From the NCBI GenBank assembly GCA_019455065.1, contig JACFNC010000007.1, positions 124,001 to 188,000 on the forward strand: a stretch of DNA of 64,000 bases, in the 5' to 3' direction. Position numbers and translations under genes: made by a program. Below are positions 16,989 to 26,233 of this stretch, piece after piece. The DNA comes from Rhodospirillales bacterium (lineage in GTDB: Bacteria; Pseudomonadota; Alphaproteobacteria; Rhodospirillales; Magnetospirillaceae). Below the pieces are notes generated by a model, which was given only the letters and a program-made list of their open reading frames with translations, did not search any database and was not told where the DNA came from. Every line of letters begins with the position of its first letter. Positions within the stretch are counted from its first letter, which is position 1.

Positions 16989-17376
16989 TCCTGCGCGCGA
17001 GGAAGCCGGGCGCTGGTATGCGATCGCCTCGGAAGACCTGCGTGTGGCCAAGACCTGCCTGACGTTATCGCCGCCGGCGCTCGGAAATGGGGCCTATCAC
17101 TGCCAGCAGGCCGCCGAGAAAATGATGAAGGGGCTGCTGGTCTTCGCCGGCACGGGCTTTCGCAAGGTGCACGACCTGGATGAATTGGCTGACCTGACCT
17201 CTCCGCTCTATCCTGGGCTTGCCGCCGACCTGGACCTCTGCCGGCGCTACTCGTCCTGGGCGATCGAATGCCGCTACCCGCCGGAAGACGACGCCCCGCC
17301 ACCCTCGGAAAAATCCATCGGCGCCGCCGTGACGGTGCTGGAACGCCTCCTTGCCGCGATCCGCCGATTGGCGTGA
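16975..17376 (+). CDS. HEPN-domain toxin partner of MNT
   Basis: 133-residue helical HEPN protein. The motifs AYHCQQAAEKMMKGLLVF, FRKVHDLDELAD and a C-terminal CRYPPED match the HEPN proteins paired with minimal nucleotidyltransferases. A Tyr near the C-terminal RYP segment is the usual modified site. I do not see an unambiguous R-x4-6-H RNase motif, so catalytic activity should be tested rather than assumed. The ATG at 16975 sits inside the MNT gene, giving translational coupling. Confidence 0.82.
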   Translation: MSAPDPAREEAGRWYAIASEDLRVAKTCLTLSPPALGNGAYHCQQAAEKMMKGLLVFAGTGFRKVHDLDELADLTSPLYPGLAADLDLCRRYSSWAIECRYPPEDDAPPPSEKSIGAAVTVLERLLAAIRRLA

Positions 17377-17451
17377 CGGGTGTGGCCAGCCCGTCTTTCC
17401 TCACTTTGCTTGATGATTGCGTATAGATCACGGTATCGCCGGAACGGAACG

Positions 17452-17512
17452 AATTAGTGCACTGTCACCGTAATGCTGTCACCGTAATGTCACCGTAACG
17501 TGTCACCGTAAT
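17452..17512. repeat. Third repeat cluster, downstream of MNT/HEPN
   Basis: Four copies of GTCACCGTAA(T/C), the first in the extended form AATTAGTGCACTGTCACCG, in the same orientation as the 16345-16431 cluster. The MNT/HEPN pair therefore lies between two direct repeat clusters. Confidence 0.8.
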
Positions 17513-17548
17513 CGCCGCCGCGTGGTTCACCGGACGGTTACAAACCTT

Positions 17549-18457
17549 CTATCCAACCTTGATACGCCAGCGGTTTGAACGCTTATACCTCTGAAGTACT
17601 CCTTTCAAGTCAAGGTTGGAAAGCCAAGCTTCGAGAACGGATGTCCCGCTTGAGCATCCATATTTCTTGTTAAATGCATCGAGAAATTCAGCCTGCATTA
17701 TCTCGCCAGCGCCGCGATACTGTTCAATAAATTCCGAAAAAACGGAAAGTTCTTCGGCGGACTTTAGCTTCTGACTAACTTCAGTCAATAATCTGGAATC
17801 AAGCGGAATTTTCGAAGAGATAAGGGCGCTGCTGAGTTGTTGGAGTTTTGTAGGCGCACCTTCTATCAGATAGTAATCGGATAACATCAATACGTTTCCC
17901 CAATAAAAATCACCAGTGTACCGATAGTCATCTAGAAATACGACGTTGTCCTCTAAATCCAGCTCCGCGTCAGTTGCCGATGACAGCCACTCATCTCTAT
18001 CGGCCGCAACGATAAATCCAAGCTTTACAGCCTCGTCCCGCAAAGCCGTCAACGCCTCGTCACGCAACCGAATTGCATTAATGATGATGTCGAGAACCTT
18101 TTGGGAGGTCTCCTCATCTTCGATATCATGAAATCTCTCAAGCCTCTTGCCGAGTCGCTTTAGAGATTTGGCTGTTGATTGATTTTCAAACCAGAAATCT
18201 AGATCATAAAGATCAAGGGCGGACTCAGCTTGAATATCGTCCGTGACTTCGACGATCGACTCCTCGCCTTTATGAGAGCGCAGGTCATCTGCAGCAGCTG
18301 TAAAGATATTGGCAATGTCTTCAAAAGACAGTTTCAAGGCGAACAAAATGCGGACGGTAGAGCCAATTACTTCAGCTACAACAGTGGGGTCGCCAATCTC
18401 GAGGCTTAGATCAAATTCATAATCTACGGCACCCTCCTTTGCCCATAGGCTGCCCAT
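17549..18457 (-). CDS. AT-rich gene of unknown function, probably acquired
   Basis: 302-residue acidic, mostly helical protein with no signal peptide or TM segment and no family I can recognise. Its base composition is far more AT-rich than both neighbours (nrdJ and the MNT/HEPN pair), and its codon use is relaxed (many AAA, TTT, ATA). This marks it as a recent arrival. The stretch LEDNVVFLDDYRYTGDFYWGNVL is aromatic-rich and the N-terminal part suggests a long helical bundle. It ends about 40 bases from the third repeat cluster and its start lies near the nrdJ 3' end, so it belongs to the accessory patch. A defence or toxin role is a guess only. Confidence 0.7.
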   Translation of the reverse strand: MGSLWAKEGAVDYEFDLSLEIGDPTVVAEVIGSTVRILFALKLSFEDIANIFTAAADDLRSHKGEESIVEVTDDIQAESALDLYDLDFWFENQSTAKSLKRLGKRLERFHDIEDEETSQKVLDIIINAIRLRDEALTALRDEAVKLGFIVAADRDEWLSSATDAELDLEDNVVFLDDYRYTGDFYWGNVLMLSDYYLIEGAPTKLQQLSSALISSKIPLDSRLLTEVSQKLKSAEELSVFSEFIEQYRGAGEIMQAEFLDAFNKKYGCSSGTSVLEAWLSNLDLKGVLQRYKRSNRWRIKVG

Positions 18458-18500
18458 AGGCGGTGCGCAGCGACGGTTAACCTGTTCGCCGCAAGTCCCC

Positions 18501-21500
18501 TCAACTACACCCGCTCGTCGCCCCGCAGGTATTGCACTTCAAACACGTCCCGTTCCTTACCAGCGTGAAGTTTCCGCACTCCCCACAGGCGTCGCCCTCA
18601 TAGCCCTTCAGCCGCGCCTCGCGGATCGCCTCGGCGCGGGCGTCGAATTCGCGGATCATCTCGGCGGCGTCGCCCAGCACGGTGGTGGCGGCGGCGGCGA
18701 GGCCGGTGGCGGAGCCGGTGGCGCTGGCGCCGGCGTGGCCGCCATTGCCGTTACCGTTGCCGTTGCCGCCCTTCACCACCAGGAAGTTGCCGCGCACATA
18801 GCCCTTCGACGTGATCTTCTGCACCACCGCGCCCAGGGCCGGGGCCTGGCCCTGGCCTTCCGCCACGCCCTTGCCGATGGCGTCGGGGGTGAGGTCGGCG
18901 GGGCCGACATGGGCGAGGTCGTGGCGGCCCAGATAGCTGATCGCCAGCTCGCGGAAGATGTAGTCGAGAATCGAGGTCGCCATCTTGATGGTGTCGTTGC
19001 CCTCCACCATGCCCGAGGGCTCGAAGCGGGTGAAGGTGAAGCAGTCGACGAACTCCTCCAGCGGCACCCCGTATTGCAGGCCGATCGAGATGGCGATGGC
19101 GAAGTTGTTCATCATGGCGCGGAAGGCGGCGCCTTCCTTGTGCATGTCGATGAAGATCTCGCCGACCTTGCCGTCGTCGTACTCGCCGGTGCGCAGGTAG
19201 ACCTTGTGGCCGCCGACGATGGCCTTCTGGGTGTAGCCCTTGCGGCGCTGCGGCAGGCGGCGGCGGCTGGCCTGGATGACGCGCTCGACGACGCGCTCGG
19301 CGACGATCTCGGCGCGCGCCGCCAGCGGCGCCTCGGCCAGGTCCTCGGCCATCTCCTCGGCGTCGTCGATGAGCGCCGCCGAGAGGGGCTGCGATAGCTT
19401 GGAGCCGTCGCGGTACAGCGCGTTGGCCTTCACGCCCAGGCGCCACGACAAGAGATAGGCCGCCTTGCAGTCCTCGACGGTGGCCGAGTTCGGCATGTTG
19501 ATGGTCTTCGAGATGGCGCCGGTGATGAACGACTGCGCCGCCGCCATCATGCGGATGTGGGCCTCGACCGAGAGATAGCGCCGGCCGGTGCGCCCGCACG
19601 GATTGGCGCAGTCGAACACCGGCAGGTGCTCGGCCTTGAGCAAGGGCGCGCCCTCGAGCGTCATGGCGCCGCTGCAATACGTGTTGGCGGCGTCGATCTC
19701 GGCGCGGGTGAAGCCCAGGGCCTCCAGCATGTCGAAGGCGGGATCGTCGAGTTGCGCCCTGTCGAAGCCCAGGGTCTCGGTGCAGAACGCCTCGCCCAGG
19801 GTGTATCTGTTGAAGGCGAATTTGAGGTCGAAGGCGTTGGCGGCGGCGGTCTCGGCCTTGGCCAGCGCCTCGTCGTCGAAGCCCCGGGCGCGCAGGGACT
19901 CGTGGTTGACGCCGGGGGCGCCCCTGAGCGTGCCGTGGCCCACCGCATAGGCGGTGATGGCGGCGATGTCGCCCTCGCCGTAGCCGAGCGCGCGCAGGGC
20001 GTCGGGCACCATGCGGTTGATGATGCGGAAATAGCCGCCGCCGGCCAGCTTCTTGAACTTCACCAGGGCGAAGTCGGGCTCGATGCCGGTGGTGTCGCAG
20101 TCCATCACCAGGCCGATGGTGCCGGTGGGCGCGATCACCGTGGTCTGCGCGTTGCGGAAGCCGTTGCGCTCGCCCAGCGCCAGCGCCTCGTCCCAGGCCT
20201 CGCGGGCGGCGCCGGCCAGGGCGCGGTCGGGGCAGTTCTCGGCGTCCAGCGGCACCGGCGGCACCGACAGGCCCTCATAGCCCGCGGTCTCGCCGTGGGC
20301 GGCGCGGCGGTGGTTGCGGATCACCCGCAGCATCGCCTCGCGGTTCGGCGCGTAGCCGGGGAAGGGGCCGAGCTGCCCGGCCATCTCGGCCGAGGTCAGA
20401 TAGGCCTCGCCGGTCATCAGCGCGGTGATGGCGGCGCACAGCGCGCGGCCGGCGTCGGAATCGTAGGGCAGGCCGCAGGCCATCAGAAGGCCGCCGATGT
20501 TGGCGTAGCCCAGGCCCAGGGTGCGGTAGCGGTAGGACAGTTCGGCGATGCGCGGGGCCGGGAACTGCGCCATCAGCACGCTGATCTCCAGCACCACCGT
20601 CCACAGCCGCACGGCGTGGCGGAAGCCGTCGACGTCGAAGCCGCCGTCCGGCCAGCGGAACTCCATCAGGTTCAACGACGCCAGATTGCACGCCGTATCG
20701 TCCAGGAACATGTATTCCGAGCACGGATTCGAGGCGTTGATGCGGCCCGATTCGGGGCAGGTGTGCCACTCGTTGATGGTGGTGTCGAATTGCAGGCCGG
20801 GATCGGCGCAGGCCCACGCCGCCTCGGCGATGTTCTCCCACAGGGCGCGGGCCCTGACCGTCTTCGCCACCTTGCCGGTGGTGCGGCTGATCAGCGGCCA
20901 GTCGGCGTCGGCGTCCACCGCCTTCAGGAAGTCGTTGGTGACGCGCACGCTGTTGTTGGAGTTCTGGCCGGCCACCGTCAGATAGGACTCGCCGTCCCAG
21001 TCCGTGTCGAACACCGGGAACTCGATGTCGGAATAACCCTGCTTGGCGAACTGGATCACGCGCTGGACGTAGTTCTCGGGAATCATCGCCTTGCGGGCGC
21101 CGATGATGGCCTTCTTCAGCGCGCGGTTGATCTTGGGGTCGAAGCGATCGGTCGAATCGGCGGCGCCGTCCCAGGCGTTGCAGGCGGCCATCACCTCCTT
21201 GAGGTGGCGGTTGGCGAGCTTCGAGCCGGCGACCAGGGCGGCCACCTTCTGCTCCTCGACCACCTTCCAGTTGATGAAGGTCTCGATGTCGGGGTGGTCG
21301 ACGTCGACGATCACCATCTTGGCGGCGCGCCGCGTGGTGCCGCCCGACTTGATGGCGCCGGCGGCGCGGTCGCCGATCTTGAGGAAGCTCATCAGCCCCG
21401 ACGAGCGGCCGCCCCCCGACAGCCGTTCGCCCTCGCCGCGCAGATTGGAGAAGTTGGTGCCGGTGCCCGAGCCGTATTTGAACAGGCGCGCCTCGCGCAC

Positions 21501-22139
21501 CCACAGATCCATGATGCCGCCCTCGTTGACCAGGTCGTCGCTGATCGACTGGATGAAGCAGGCGTGCGGCTGCGGATGTTCGTAGGCGGACTCCGACTTC
21601 ACCAGTTCGCCGCTGACGTGGTCGACGTAGAAATGGCCCTGGCTCGGGCCGTCGATCCCATACGCCCAGTGCAGGCCGGTGTTGAACCATTGCGGCGAGT
21701 TGGGGGCGCCCATCTGCCGGCACAGCATGTAGCGCATCTCGTCGTAGAAGGCGCGGGCGTCCGCCTCGGCGTCGAAATAGCCGCCCTTCCAGCCCCAATA
21801 GGTCCACGCCCCGGCCAGGCGGTCGAACACCTGGGTGGCGCTGGTCTCGCCCGTGCGCGGGGCCTCCGCATCGACCTGCTCGCGGCGCCACAGCCATTCC
21901 GGCATGCCGTCCTCGGGCACGCCGCGCAGATTGTCGGGGGTCGGCACGCCGGCCTTGCGGAAATACTTCTGGGCCAGCACGTCGCACGCCACCTGCGACC
22001 ACTCGGCCGGCACTTCGATGTCGGACTGGCTGAACACCACCGATCCGTCGGGGTTGCGAATCTCGCTGGTTGCCTTGCGGAATTCGATGGCGGCGTAGGG
22101 CGACTCGTCGACGGCCGTGAAGTGGCGCTGGATGCGCAT
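18501..22139 (-). CDS. nrdJ: Vitamin B12-dependent ribonucleotide reductase, class II
   Basis: 1212-residue NrdJ that makes deoxyribonucleotides with adenosylcobalamin and without O2. Family motifs include [20 protein letters not shown], the active-site region [19 protein letters not shown], and FSNLRGEGE with GSGTGTNF. The C-terminus has a zinc/redox tail with four CxxC motifs ([15 protein letters not shown], ending GCS). A low-complexity Gly/Asn and Ala/Thr linker (about 40 residues, GGNGNGNGNGG) joins the tail. The ATG at 22139 is preferred over 22166 because GGGGGAG lies nine bases upstream. No cobalamin riboswitch is visible upstream; candidate NrdR boxes are. Confidence 0.93.
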   Translation of the reverse strand: MRIQRHFTAVDESPYAAIEFRKATSEIRNPDGSVVFSQSDIEVPAEWSQVACDVLAQKYFRKAGVPTPDNLRGVPEDGMPEWLWRREQVDAEAPRTGETSATQVFDRLAGAWTYWGWKGGYFDAEADARAFYDEMRYMLCRQMGAPNSPQWFNTGLHWAYGIDGPSQGHFYVDHVSGELVKSESAYEHPQPHACFIQSISDDLVNEGGIMDLWVREARLFKYGSGTGTNFSNLRGEGERLSGGGRSSGLMSFLKIGDRAAGAIKSGGTTRRAAKMVIVDVDHPDIETFINWKVVEEQKVAALVAGSKLANRHLKEVMAACNAWDGAADSTDRFDPKINRALKKAIIGARKAMIPENYVQRVIQFAKQGYSDIEFPVFDTDWDGESYLTVAGQNSNNSVRVTNDFLKAVDADADWPLISRTTGKVAKTVRARALWENIAEAAWACADPGLQFDTTINEWHTCPESGRINASNPCSEYMFLDDTACNLASLNLMEFRWPDGGFDVDGFRHAVRLWTVVLEISVLMAQFPAPRIAELSYRYRTLGLGYANIGGLLMACGLPYDSDAGRALCAAITALMTGEAYLTSAEMAGQLGPFPGYAPNREAMLRVIRNHRRAAHGETAGYEGLSVPPVPLDAENCPDRALAGAAREAWDEALALGERNGFRNAQTTVIAPTGTIGLVMDCDTTGIEPDFALVKFKKLAGGGYFRIINRMVPDALRALGYGEGDIAAITAYAVGHGTLRGAPGVNHESLRARGFDDEALAKAETAAANAFDLKFAFNRYTLGEAFCTETLGFDRAQLDDPAFDMLEALGFTRAEIDAANTYCSGAMTLEGAPLLKAEHLPVFDCANPCGRTGRRYLSVEAHIRMMAAAQSFITGAISKTINMPNSATVEDCKAAYLLSWRLGVKANALYRDGSKLSQPLSAALIDDAEEMAEDLAEAPLAARAEIVAERVVERVIQASRRRLPQRRKGYTQKAIVGGHKVYLRTGEYDDGKVGEIFIDMHKEGAAFRAMMNNFAIAISIGLQYGVPLEEFVDCFTFTRFEPSGMVEGNDTIKMATSILDYIFRELAISYLGRHDLAHVGPADLTPDAIGKGVAEGQGQAPALGAVVQKITSKGYVRGNFLVVKGGNGNGNGNGGHAGASATGSATGLAAAATTVLGDAAEMIREFDARAEAIREARLKGYEGDACGECGNFTLVRNGTCLKCNTCGATSGCS

Positions 22140-22198
22140 GGATTCGTTCTCCCCCGGTGCATTCATTGGGGCCGCCGCCGAGTCGGATCGCCGCGAAC

Positions 22199-22307
22199 GA
22201 TCAACATCTAGTGGCTCGGTTAGGGCCGGGACACAGCCTATGTCAGGGTTAAGAATGCTTCAACAAGATTTCGCACCGTTCCACATCCGAAACACATGAT
22301 GTTGTGA
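22199..22307. promoter_or_regulatory. Candidate NrdR boxes upstream of nrdJ
   Basis: GATCAACATCTAGTGG (22199-22214) and ACACATGATGTTGTGA (22292-22307) each match most positions of the NrdR box consensus (ACAC-WATATATW-GTGT). A weaker third match, ACACAGCCTATGTCAG (22231-22246), lies 32 bp from the first, close to the usual three-turn box spacing. NrdR represses ribonucleotide reductase genes, so the location fits. The rest of the 327-base gap between nrdJ and the NDUFA12 gene shows no gene. Confidence 0.5.
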
Positions 22308-22466
22308 GCGACGCGGCTAGGTTGGCGGCGGGTAGGGCCGAGCGCCCGTAATCCCGCCATGATCCTGGGCAAGGATGCCCTTTCCGGGGACGGCGGACCT
22401 TGCCGGGTGCCTTCGCTTTTGCCATAGTCGCGCCCGCGTTTAGCCCACACCCGGAGAACCTGAGAC

Positions 22467-22820
22467 ATGACCGCAGGAACCCGCCTTTGCACCTGGTTGA
22501 ACGGCAAGTTGGTCGGGACCGACGAGTTCGGGAACCGCTACTACACCGAACGTCGCGAGCCGGTCGGGCGGAAGGCGCGCCGCTGGGTGATCTATCAGGG
22601 CGAGGCCGAGGCCTCGAAGGTGCCGGCCGAGTGGCACGCCTGGCTGCACTACACCACCGAGCAGCCCATCGCCGCCGACGTCCAGGGGGCGAAGCCGTGG
22701 ATGCGCCCGCACGTCCCCAACCTGACCGGAACCGCCGACGCCTATCTGCCGCCCGGCGACGACCGCCGCGGCGGCCGCCGCGAGCGGTCGGCCTCGGACT
22801 ACGAGAGCTGGCGTCCCTGA
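22467..22820 (+). CDS. NDUFA12 (B17.2)-type complex I accessory subunit
   Basis: 117-residue soluble protein of the NDUFA12 family, one of the few mitochondrial complex I accessory subunits also present in alphaproteobacteria. Motifs are VGTDEFGNRYYTERRE, RRWVIYQGEAEASKVPAEWHAWLHY and KPWMRPHVPNLTGTADAYLPPG. It binds the peripheral arm of NADH dehydrogenase. It begins a rightward group with two MlaD genes and DUF2155, the usual order in this class. Confidence 0.9.
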   Translation: MTAGTRLCTWLNGKLVGTDEFGNRYYTERREPVGRKARRWVIYQGEAEASKVPAEWHAWLHYTTEQPIAADVQGAKPWMRPHVPNLTGTADAYLPPGDDRRGGRRERSASDYESWRP

Positions 22821-22839
22821 TGTCCCGCGAGGCGCCGCG

Positions 22840-23316
22840 GTGAACGGACCGTTCCGCGACAGCGCCATCGGCGCGGCGGTCGTGCTGGTCGTCGCGGCGG
22901 CGATCTTCTACGTTTTCTTCGGCGAGGGTCGCAACCAGCTGCCCGGCTACGACCTGACCGCGGAGTTCCGGCGCATCGACGGCCTGACCGTGGGGGGCGA
23001 GGTACGGATGGCCGGCGTCGTCGTCGGCCAGGTCGCCGCCGCCGACCTGTCGGCGGGGTATCGCCCGCTGGTCAGGCTGCGCATACAGCCGGGCATCGAG
23101 ATCCCGGCCGACTCCGCGGCGCTCATTCACACCGACGGCCTGCTGGGGGCGAAATACGTCGAGCTGCAGCCGGGCGGCGACCTGGACAATCTCAAACCCG
23201 GCGACCGCTTCGCCTATACCCAGGACGCGGTGGTTCTTCAGGACCTTCTGGAAACCATCGTGGCCGAGGTCAAGATGCGAAACGGCACGCCAGGGACGGA
23301 GGAGCCGGCGCGCTAG
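22840..23316 (+). CDS. MlaD-family lipid-transport protein, first paralogue
   Basis: 158-residue membrane-anchored MCE protein: one N-terminal TM helix (about residues 8-28) followed by a single MCE/MlaD domain (YDLTAEFRRIDGLTVGGEVRMAGVVVGQV, then TDGLLGAKYVELQPGG). In the Mla system such hexamers carry phospholipid between inner and outer membranes. It starts with GTG 19 bases after the NDUFA12 stop. The next gene is a paralogue; no ATPase or permease gene is adjacent. Confidence 0.82.
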   Translation: MNGPFRDSAIGAAVVLVVAAAIFYVFFGEGRNQLPGYDLTAEFRRIDGLTVGGEVRMAGVVVGQVAAADLSAGYRPLVRLRIQPGIEIPADSAALIHTDGLLGAKYVELQPGGDLDNLKPGDRFAYTQDAVVLQDLLETIVAEVKMRNGTPGTEEPAR

Positions 23317-23329
23317 CGCCGGGAGCGAC

Positions 23330-23785
23330 ATGGGCAAGAACGCCATCGAAACCATCATGGGCACGGTCGTACTGCTGGTCGCCGGGCTGTTCCTGGGCTT
23401 CGCCTATTCCCGCGCCGACCTTCGCCCGCCACAGGGATACGAGCTGAAGGCGTCGTTCGCCAGCATCGGCGGCCTGGAAATGGGCAGCGCGGTGCAGATC
23501 AACGGCATCAAGGTCGGCACGGTGGTCGGCCAGCGGCTCGACAACCAGACCTTCGAGGCCATCGTGGTCATGAGCATCGACCCCGGGGTGCGGCTTCCCG
23601 TCGACAGCGTCGCCTCGGTGGCCAGCGAGGGCCTGCTGGGCGGCAAGCACATCCGCATCGAGCCGGGCAAGAGCCAGGAGACGCTGGCGGCGGGGGGCAC
23701 CATCGACAATACCCGCGACTACAAGTCCCTGGAAGAGATGGTGGGCGAGATCATCTTCACCGCCACCGGCGGCAAGGGGCAGTGA
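23330..23785 (+). CDS. mlaD: MlaD-family lipid-transport protein, second paralogue
   Basis: 151-residue MCE protein with the same layout as its neighbour: an N-terminal TM helix (MGTVVLLVAGLFLGFAY) and one MCE domain (ASFASIGGLEMGSAVQINGIKVGTV, SEGLLGGKHIRIEPG). The C-terminus KSLEEMVGEIIFTATGGKGQ is the ending expected of alphaproteobacterial MlaD, so this is the more canonical of the two copies. A good GGGAGCGAC precedes the ATG. Its stop overlaps the start of the DUF2155 gene. Confidence 0.85.
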   Translation: MGKNAIETIMGTVVLLVAGLFLGFAYSRADLRPPQGYELKASFASIGGLEMGSAVQINGIKVGTVVGQRLDNQTFEAIVVMSIDPGVRLPVDSVASVASEGLLGGKHIRIEPGKSQETLAAGGTIDNTRDYKSLEEMVGEIIFTATGGKGQ

Positions 23786-24204
23786 GGGTGTCTGGACCGC
23801 GTTCCGCCTGGCTTCCCCTTCGCCCGCCTGCGGGAGTAGCCCTGACACTCGTCCTTGCACTCGTCGCCGCTCCCGCCGCGGCCGAGGAAATGTCTTTCGA
23901 GGTCGCCGTGCTGCAAGGGCTCGACAAGGTGGTCGGGCGCGTGATGACCATCGAGGCGCCCGTCGGCACGCCGGTTCACTTCGGGACGCTGGAGATCGTC
24001 GCCCGCACCTGCCGCAAGCGGCCGCCCGAGGAGCCCCCCGAGAGCGCCGCCTACCTCGAGATTTTCGAGAAGAGGCAGGGCGAGGAGCCGGAAGCCCGTT
24101 TCCGCGGCTGGATGTTCGCGTCCAGTCCCGCGCTGGCGGCCATGGAGCACCCGGTCTACGACGTCTGGGTGCTGGACTGCCGAAGCGCTGCCGCACCGCG
24201 GTGA
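23782..24204 (+). CDS. DUF2155 family exported protein
   Basis: 140-residue exported protein, signal peptide ending near residue 35 (APAAAEE). The mature part holds the DUF2155 core: VLQGLDKVVGRVMTIEAPVG, a Cys pair (RTCRKRPPEEPPESAAYLEI and WVLDCR) likely to form a disulfide, and RFRGWMFASSPALAAMEHPVYDVW. Function is unknown; the family is alphaproteobacterial and lies beside aat/accC in many genomes. The GTG start overlaps the MlaD stop. It converges on aat. Confidence 0.82.
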   Translation: MRVSGPRSAWLPLRPPAGVALTLVLALVAAPAAAEEMSFEVAVLQGLDKVVGRVMTIEAPVGTPVHFGTLEIVARTCRKRPPEEPPESAAYLEIFEKRQGEEPEARFRGWMFASSPALAAMEHPVYDVWVLDCRSAAAPR

Positions 24205-24228
24205 CCGCCGGCCGCCCTGCGCTCCCAG

Positions 24229-24864
24229 TTACCGCTTTCCCAAGGCCATTTCCAGCGGCACGTCCAGCTCGCGGCGGAAGGTAGCGCGCCGCTCGATGGC
24301 GGTGGCCAGCCGGCGCAGGTATTCCTGGCGGGGGATCTCGACGGCGCCGAAACGTTGCAGGTGGTCGGTGACGAACTGGGTGTCGAGCAGGCAGTAGCCG
24401 CCCCGCCGGAGACGGGCGACAAGATGCACCAGTGCCACCTTGCTGGCGTCGGTGGTGCGCGAGAACATGCTTTCGCCGAAGAACGCGGCGCCCAGCGACA
24501 AGCCGTACACCCCGCCGACGAGCCGGTCGTGGCGCCAGGTCTCGACGCTGTGGGCGAGGCCGAGGTCGTGCAACTCAACGAAAAGGCGGACGATCTCCTC
24601 GTTGATCCAGGTGTCGGGGCGGTCGGCGGTGGGTTCGGCGCAGCCGCGGATGACGCCCTCGAAGGCGGTGTCGCAGCGGACCTCGAAATCGCCGCGCCGC
24701 AACCGCTTCCACAGGCTGTGCGAAACGTGGAATTCGTCCAGCGGCAGAATGCCGCGCAGGTCGGGGTCGATCCAATAGAGCTTGGCGTCGCGGCGGTGGC
24801 GGGCCATCGGGAAGATACCGGTGGCGTAGGCGCGAAGCAGCATTTCGGAGGTCAGCGGGAACAC
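24229..24864 (-). CDS. aat: Leucyl/phenylalanyl-tRNA-protein transferase
   Basis: 211-residue N-end-rule enzyme that adds Leu or Phe to proteins with N-terminal Arg or Lys, marking them for ClpAP. Family motifs are LLRAYATGIFPM, YWIDPDLRGILPLDEFHVS, HSVETWRHDRLVGGVYGLSLG, FFGESMFSR and CLLDTQFVTDHLQRFGA. The GTG at 24864 is preferred since GGAGG lies six bases upstream; the open frame upstream overlaps accC. Last gene of the leftward aroQ-accB-accC-aat operon. Confidence 0.9.
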   Translation of the reverse strand: MFPLTSEMLLRAYATGIFPMARHRRDAKLYWIDPDLRGILPLDEFHVSHSLWKRLRRGDFEVRCDTAFEGVIRGCAEPTADRPDTWINEEIVRLFVELHDLGLAHSVETWRHDRLVGGVYGLSLGAAFFGESMFSRTTDASKVALVHLVARLRRGGYCLLDTQFVTDHLQRFGAVEIPRQEYLRRLATAIERRATFRRELDVPLEMALGKR

Positions 24865-24883
24865 GGCCGACCTCCGCCCAGTA

Positions 24884-26230
24884 CTATTCCGTTCGTTGCG
24901 CCACGAACTTCTCCAGCCAATGGATGTCGTAGTCCCCGTTGATGAAATCCGGCTCGTTGACGATGCGGGCATGCAGAGGGATCGTCGTCTGCACGCCTTC
25001 GACGACGAACTCGCCCAGCGCGCGGCGCAGCCGCATCAGGCATTCGTTGCGGCTGGTCCCATGCACGATCAGTTTGGCGATCATGCTGTCGTAATGCGAT
25101 GGCACGCGGTAGCCCGCATAAAGCCCGGAATCGACCCGCACGCCCAGGCCACCCGGCGCGTGGTAGCCGCCGATGCGCCCCGGCGACGGTGCGAAGGTCT
25201 CGGGGTTCTCCGCATTGATCCGGCACTCGACGGCATGGCCCGAGAAGCGGATGTCGGCCTGTCCGTAGCCCAGCGGCGCACCGGTGGCGACGCGGAGCTG
25301 TTCGCGTACCAGGTCGATGCCGCTGATCATCTCGGTCACCGGATGCTCAACCTGCAAACGGGTGTTCATCTCGATGAAGTAGAACTCGCCGTTCTCATAA
25401 AGGAATTCAAGGGTTCCGGCGTTGCGGTAGCCGAGCTTGGCGATGGCCTCGCAGGCGATGCGCCCGATGCGCGCCCGCTGATCGGCGTTGAGGGCGGGCG
25501 AGGGGGCTTCCTCGAGCAGCTTCTGGTGCTTGCGCTGCAGCGAGCAGTCGCGCTCGCCGAGATGGACGACGTTGCCGTGGTTGTCGGCGAGAATCTGAAT
25601 TTCGATATGGCGCGGCCGACCCAGATACTTCTCCATGTAGACGTCCGGATTGCCGAACGCCGCCTTGGCCTCGCTGCGCGCCAGGCGGAACGCCTCGCGC
25701 AACGCCTCGGGACTGTCGGCCACCTTCATCCCCTTGCCGCCGCCGCCGGCGGTCGCCTTGATCAGCACCGGGTAGCCGATACCTTCCGCAACGGTCAGCG
25801 CCTCGTCCTCGCTGGCGATCGACCCTTCCGAGCCTGGCACCACCGGCAGCCCCGCCTGCTTGGCGGCCTGCTTGGCGGTGATCTTGTCGCCCATCATGCG
25901 GATGTGGTCGGGCGAGGGGCCGATGAAGGTGAAGCCGTGTTCCTCGACCATCGAGGCGAAGTCGGCGTTCTCGGACAAGAACCCGTAGCCGGGGTGGATG
26001 GCGTCGGCATTGGTGATGGTGGCCGCCGACAGGATCGCGGCCTTGTTGAGATAGCTGTCGCGGGCCGGGGCGGGTCCGATGCACACCGATTCGTCGGCCA
26101 GGCGCACGTGCATCGCCTCGGCGTCGGCGGTGGAATGCACGGCGACCGTCCGGATGCCCATCTCCCGGCAGGCCCGGTGTATGCGCAGCGCGATCTCGCC
26201 GCGATTGGCGATGAGCACCTTGTCGAACAT
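24884..26230 (-). CDS. accC: Biotin carboxylase subunit of acetyl-CoA carboxylase
   Basis: 448-residue ATP-grasp enzyme that carboxylates biotin on AccB using bicarbonate and ATP, the first step of fatty acid synthesis. It shows the N-terminal [13 protein letters not shown] motif, the glycine-rich [12 protein letters not shown] loop, the catalytic [14 protein letters not shown] region and the C-terminal barrel. The length is standard. It starts three bases after the accB stop. Confidence 0.95.
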   Translation of the reverse strand: MFDKVLIANRGEIALRIHRACREMGIRTVAVHSTADAEAMHVRLADESVCIGPAPARDSYLNKAAILSAATITNADAIHPGYGFLSENADFASMVEEHGFTFIGPSPDHIRMMGDKITAKQAAKQAGLPVVPGSEGSIASEDEALTVAEGIGYPVLIKATAGGGGKGMKVADSPEALREAFRLARSEAKAAFGNPDVYMEKYLGRPRHIEIQILADNHGNVVHLGERDCSLQRKHQKLLEEAPSPALNADQRARIGRIACEAIAKLGYRNAGTLEFLYENGEFYFIEMNTRLQVEHPVTEMISGIDLVREQLRVATGAPLGYGQADIRFSGHAVECRINAENPETFAPSPGRIGGYHAPGGLGVRVDSGLYAGYRVPSHYDSMIAKLIVHGTSRNECLMRLRRALGEFVVEGVQTTIPLHARIVNEPDFINGDYDIHWLEKFVAQRTE

Positions 26231-26233
26231 GGC

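Noticed and set aside
15561-17512. GTCACCG repeats as a CRISPR array
   Set aside because: The units are only 11-24 bases, spacing is irregular or absent, no spacers of even length exist, and no cas genes are present.
19557-22211. An 884-codon plus-strand frame over nrdJ
   Set aside because: Antisense shadow of nrdJ with low-complexity composition and no family motif.
22140-22466. Cobalamin riboswitch upstream of nrdJ
   Set aside because: No B12-box-like sequence or suitable fold was seen on the leader strand.
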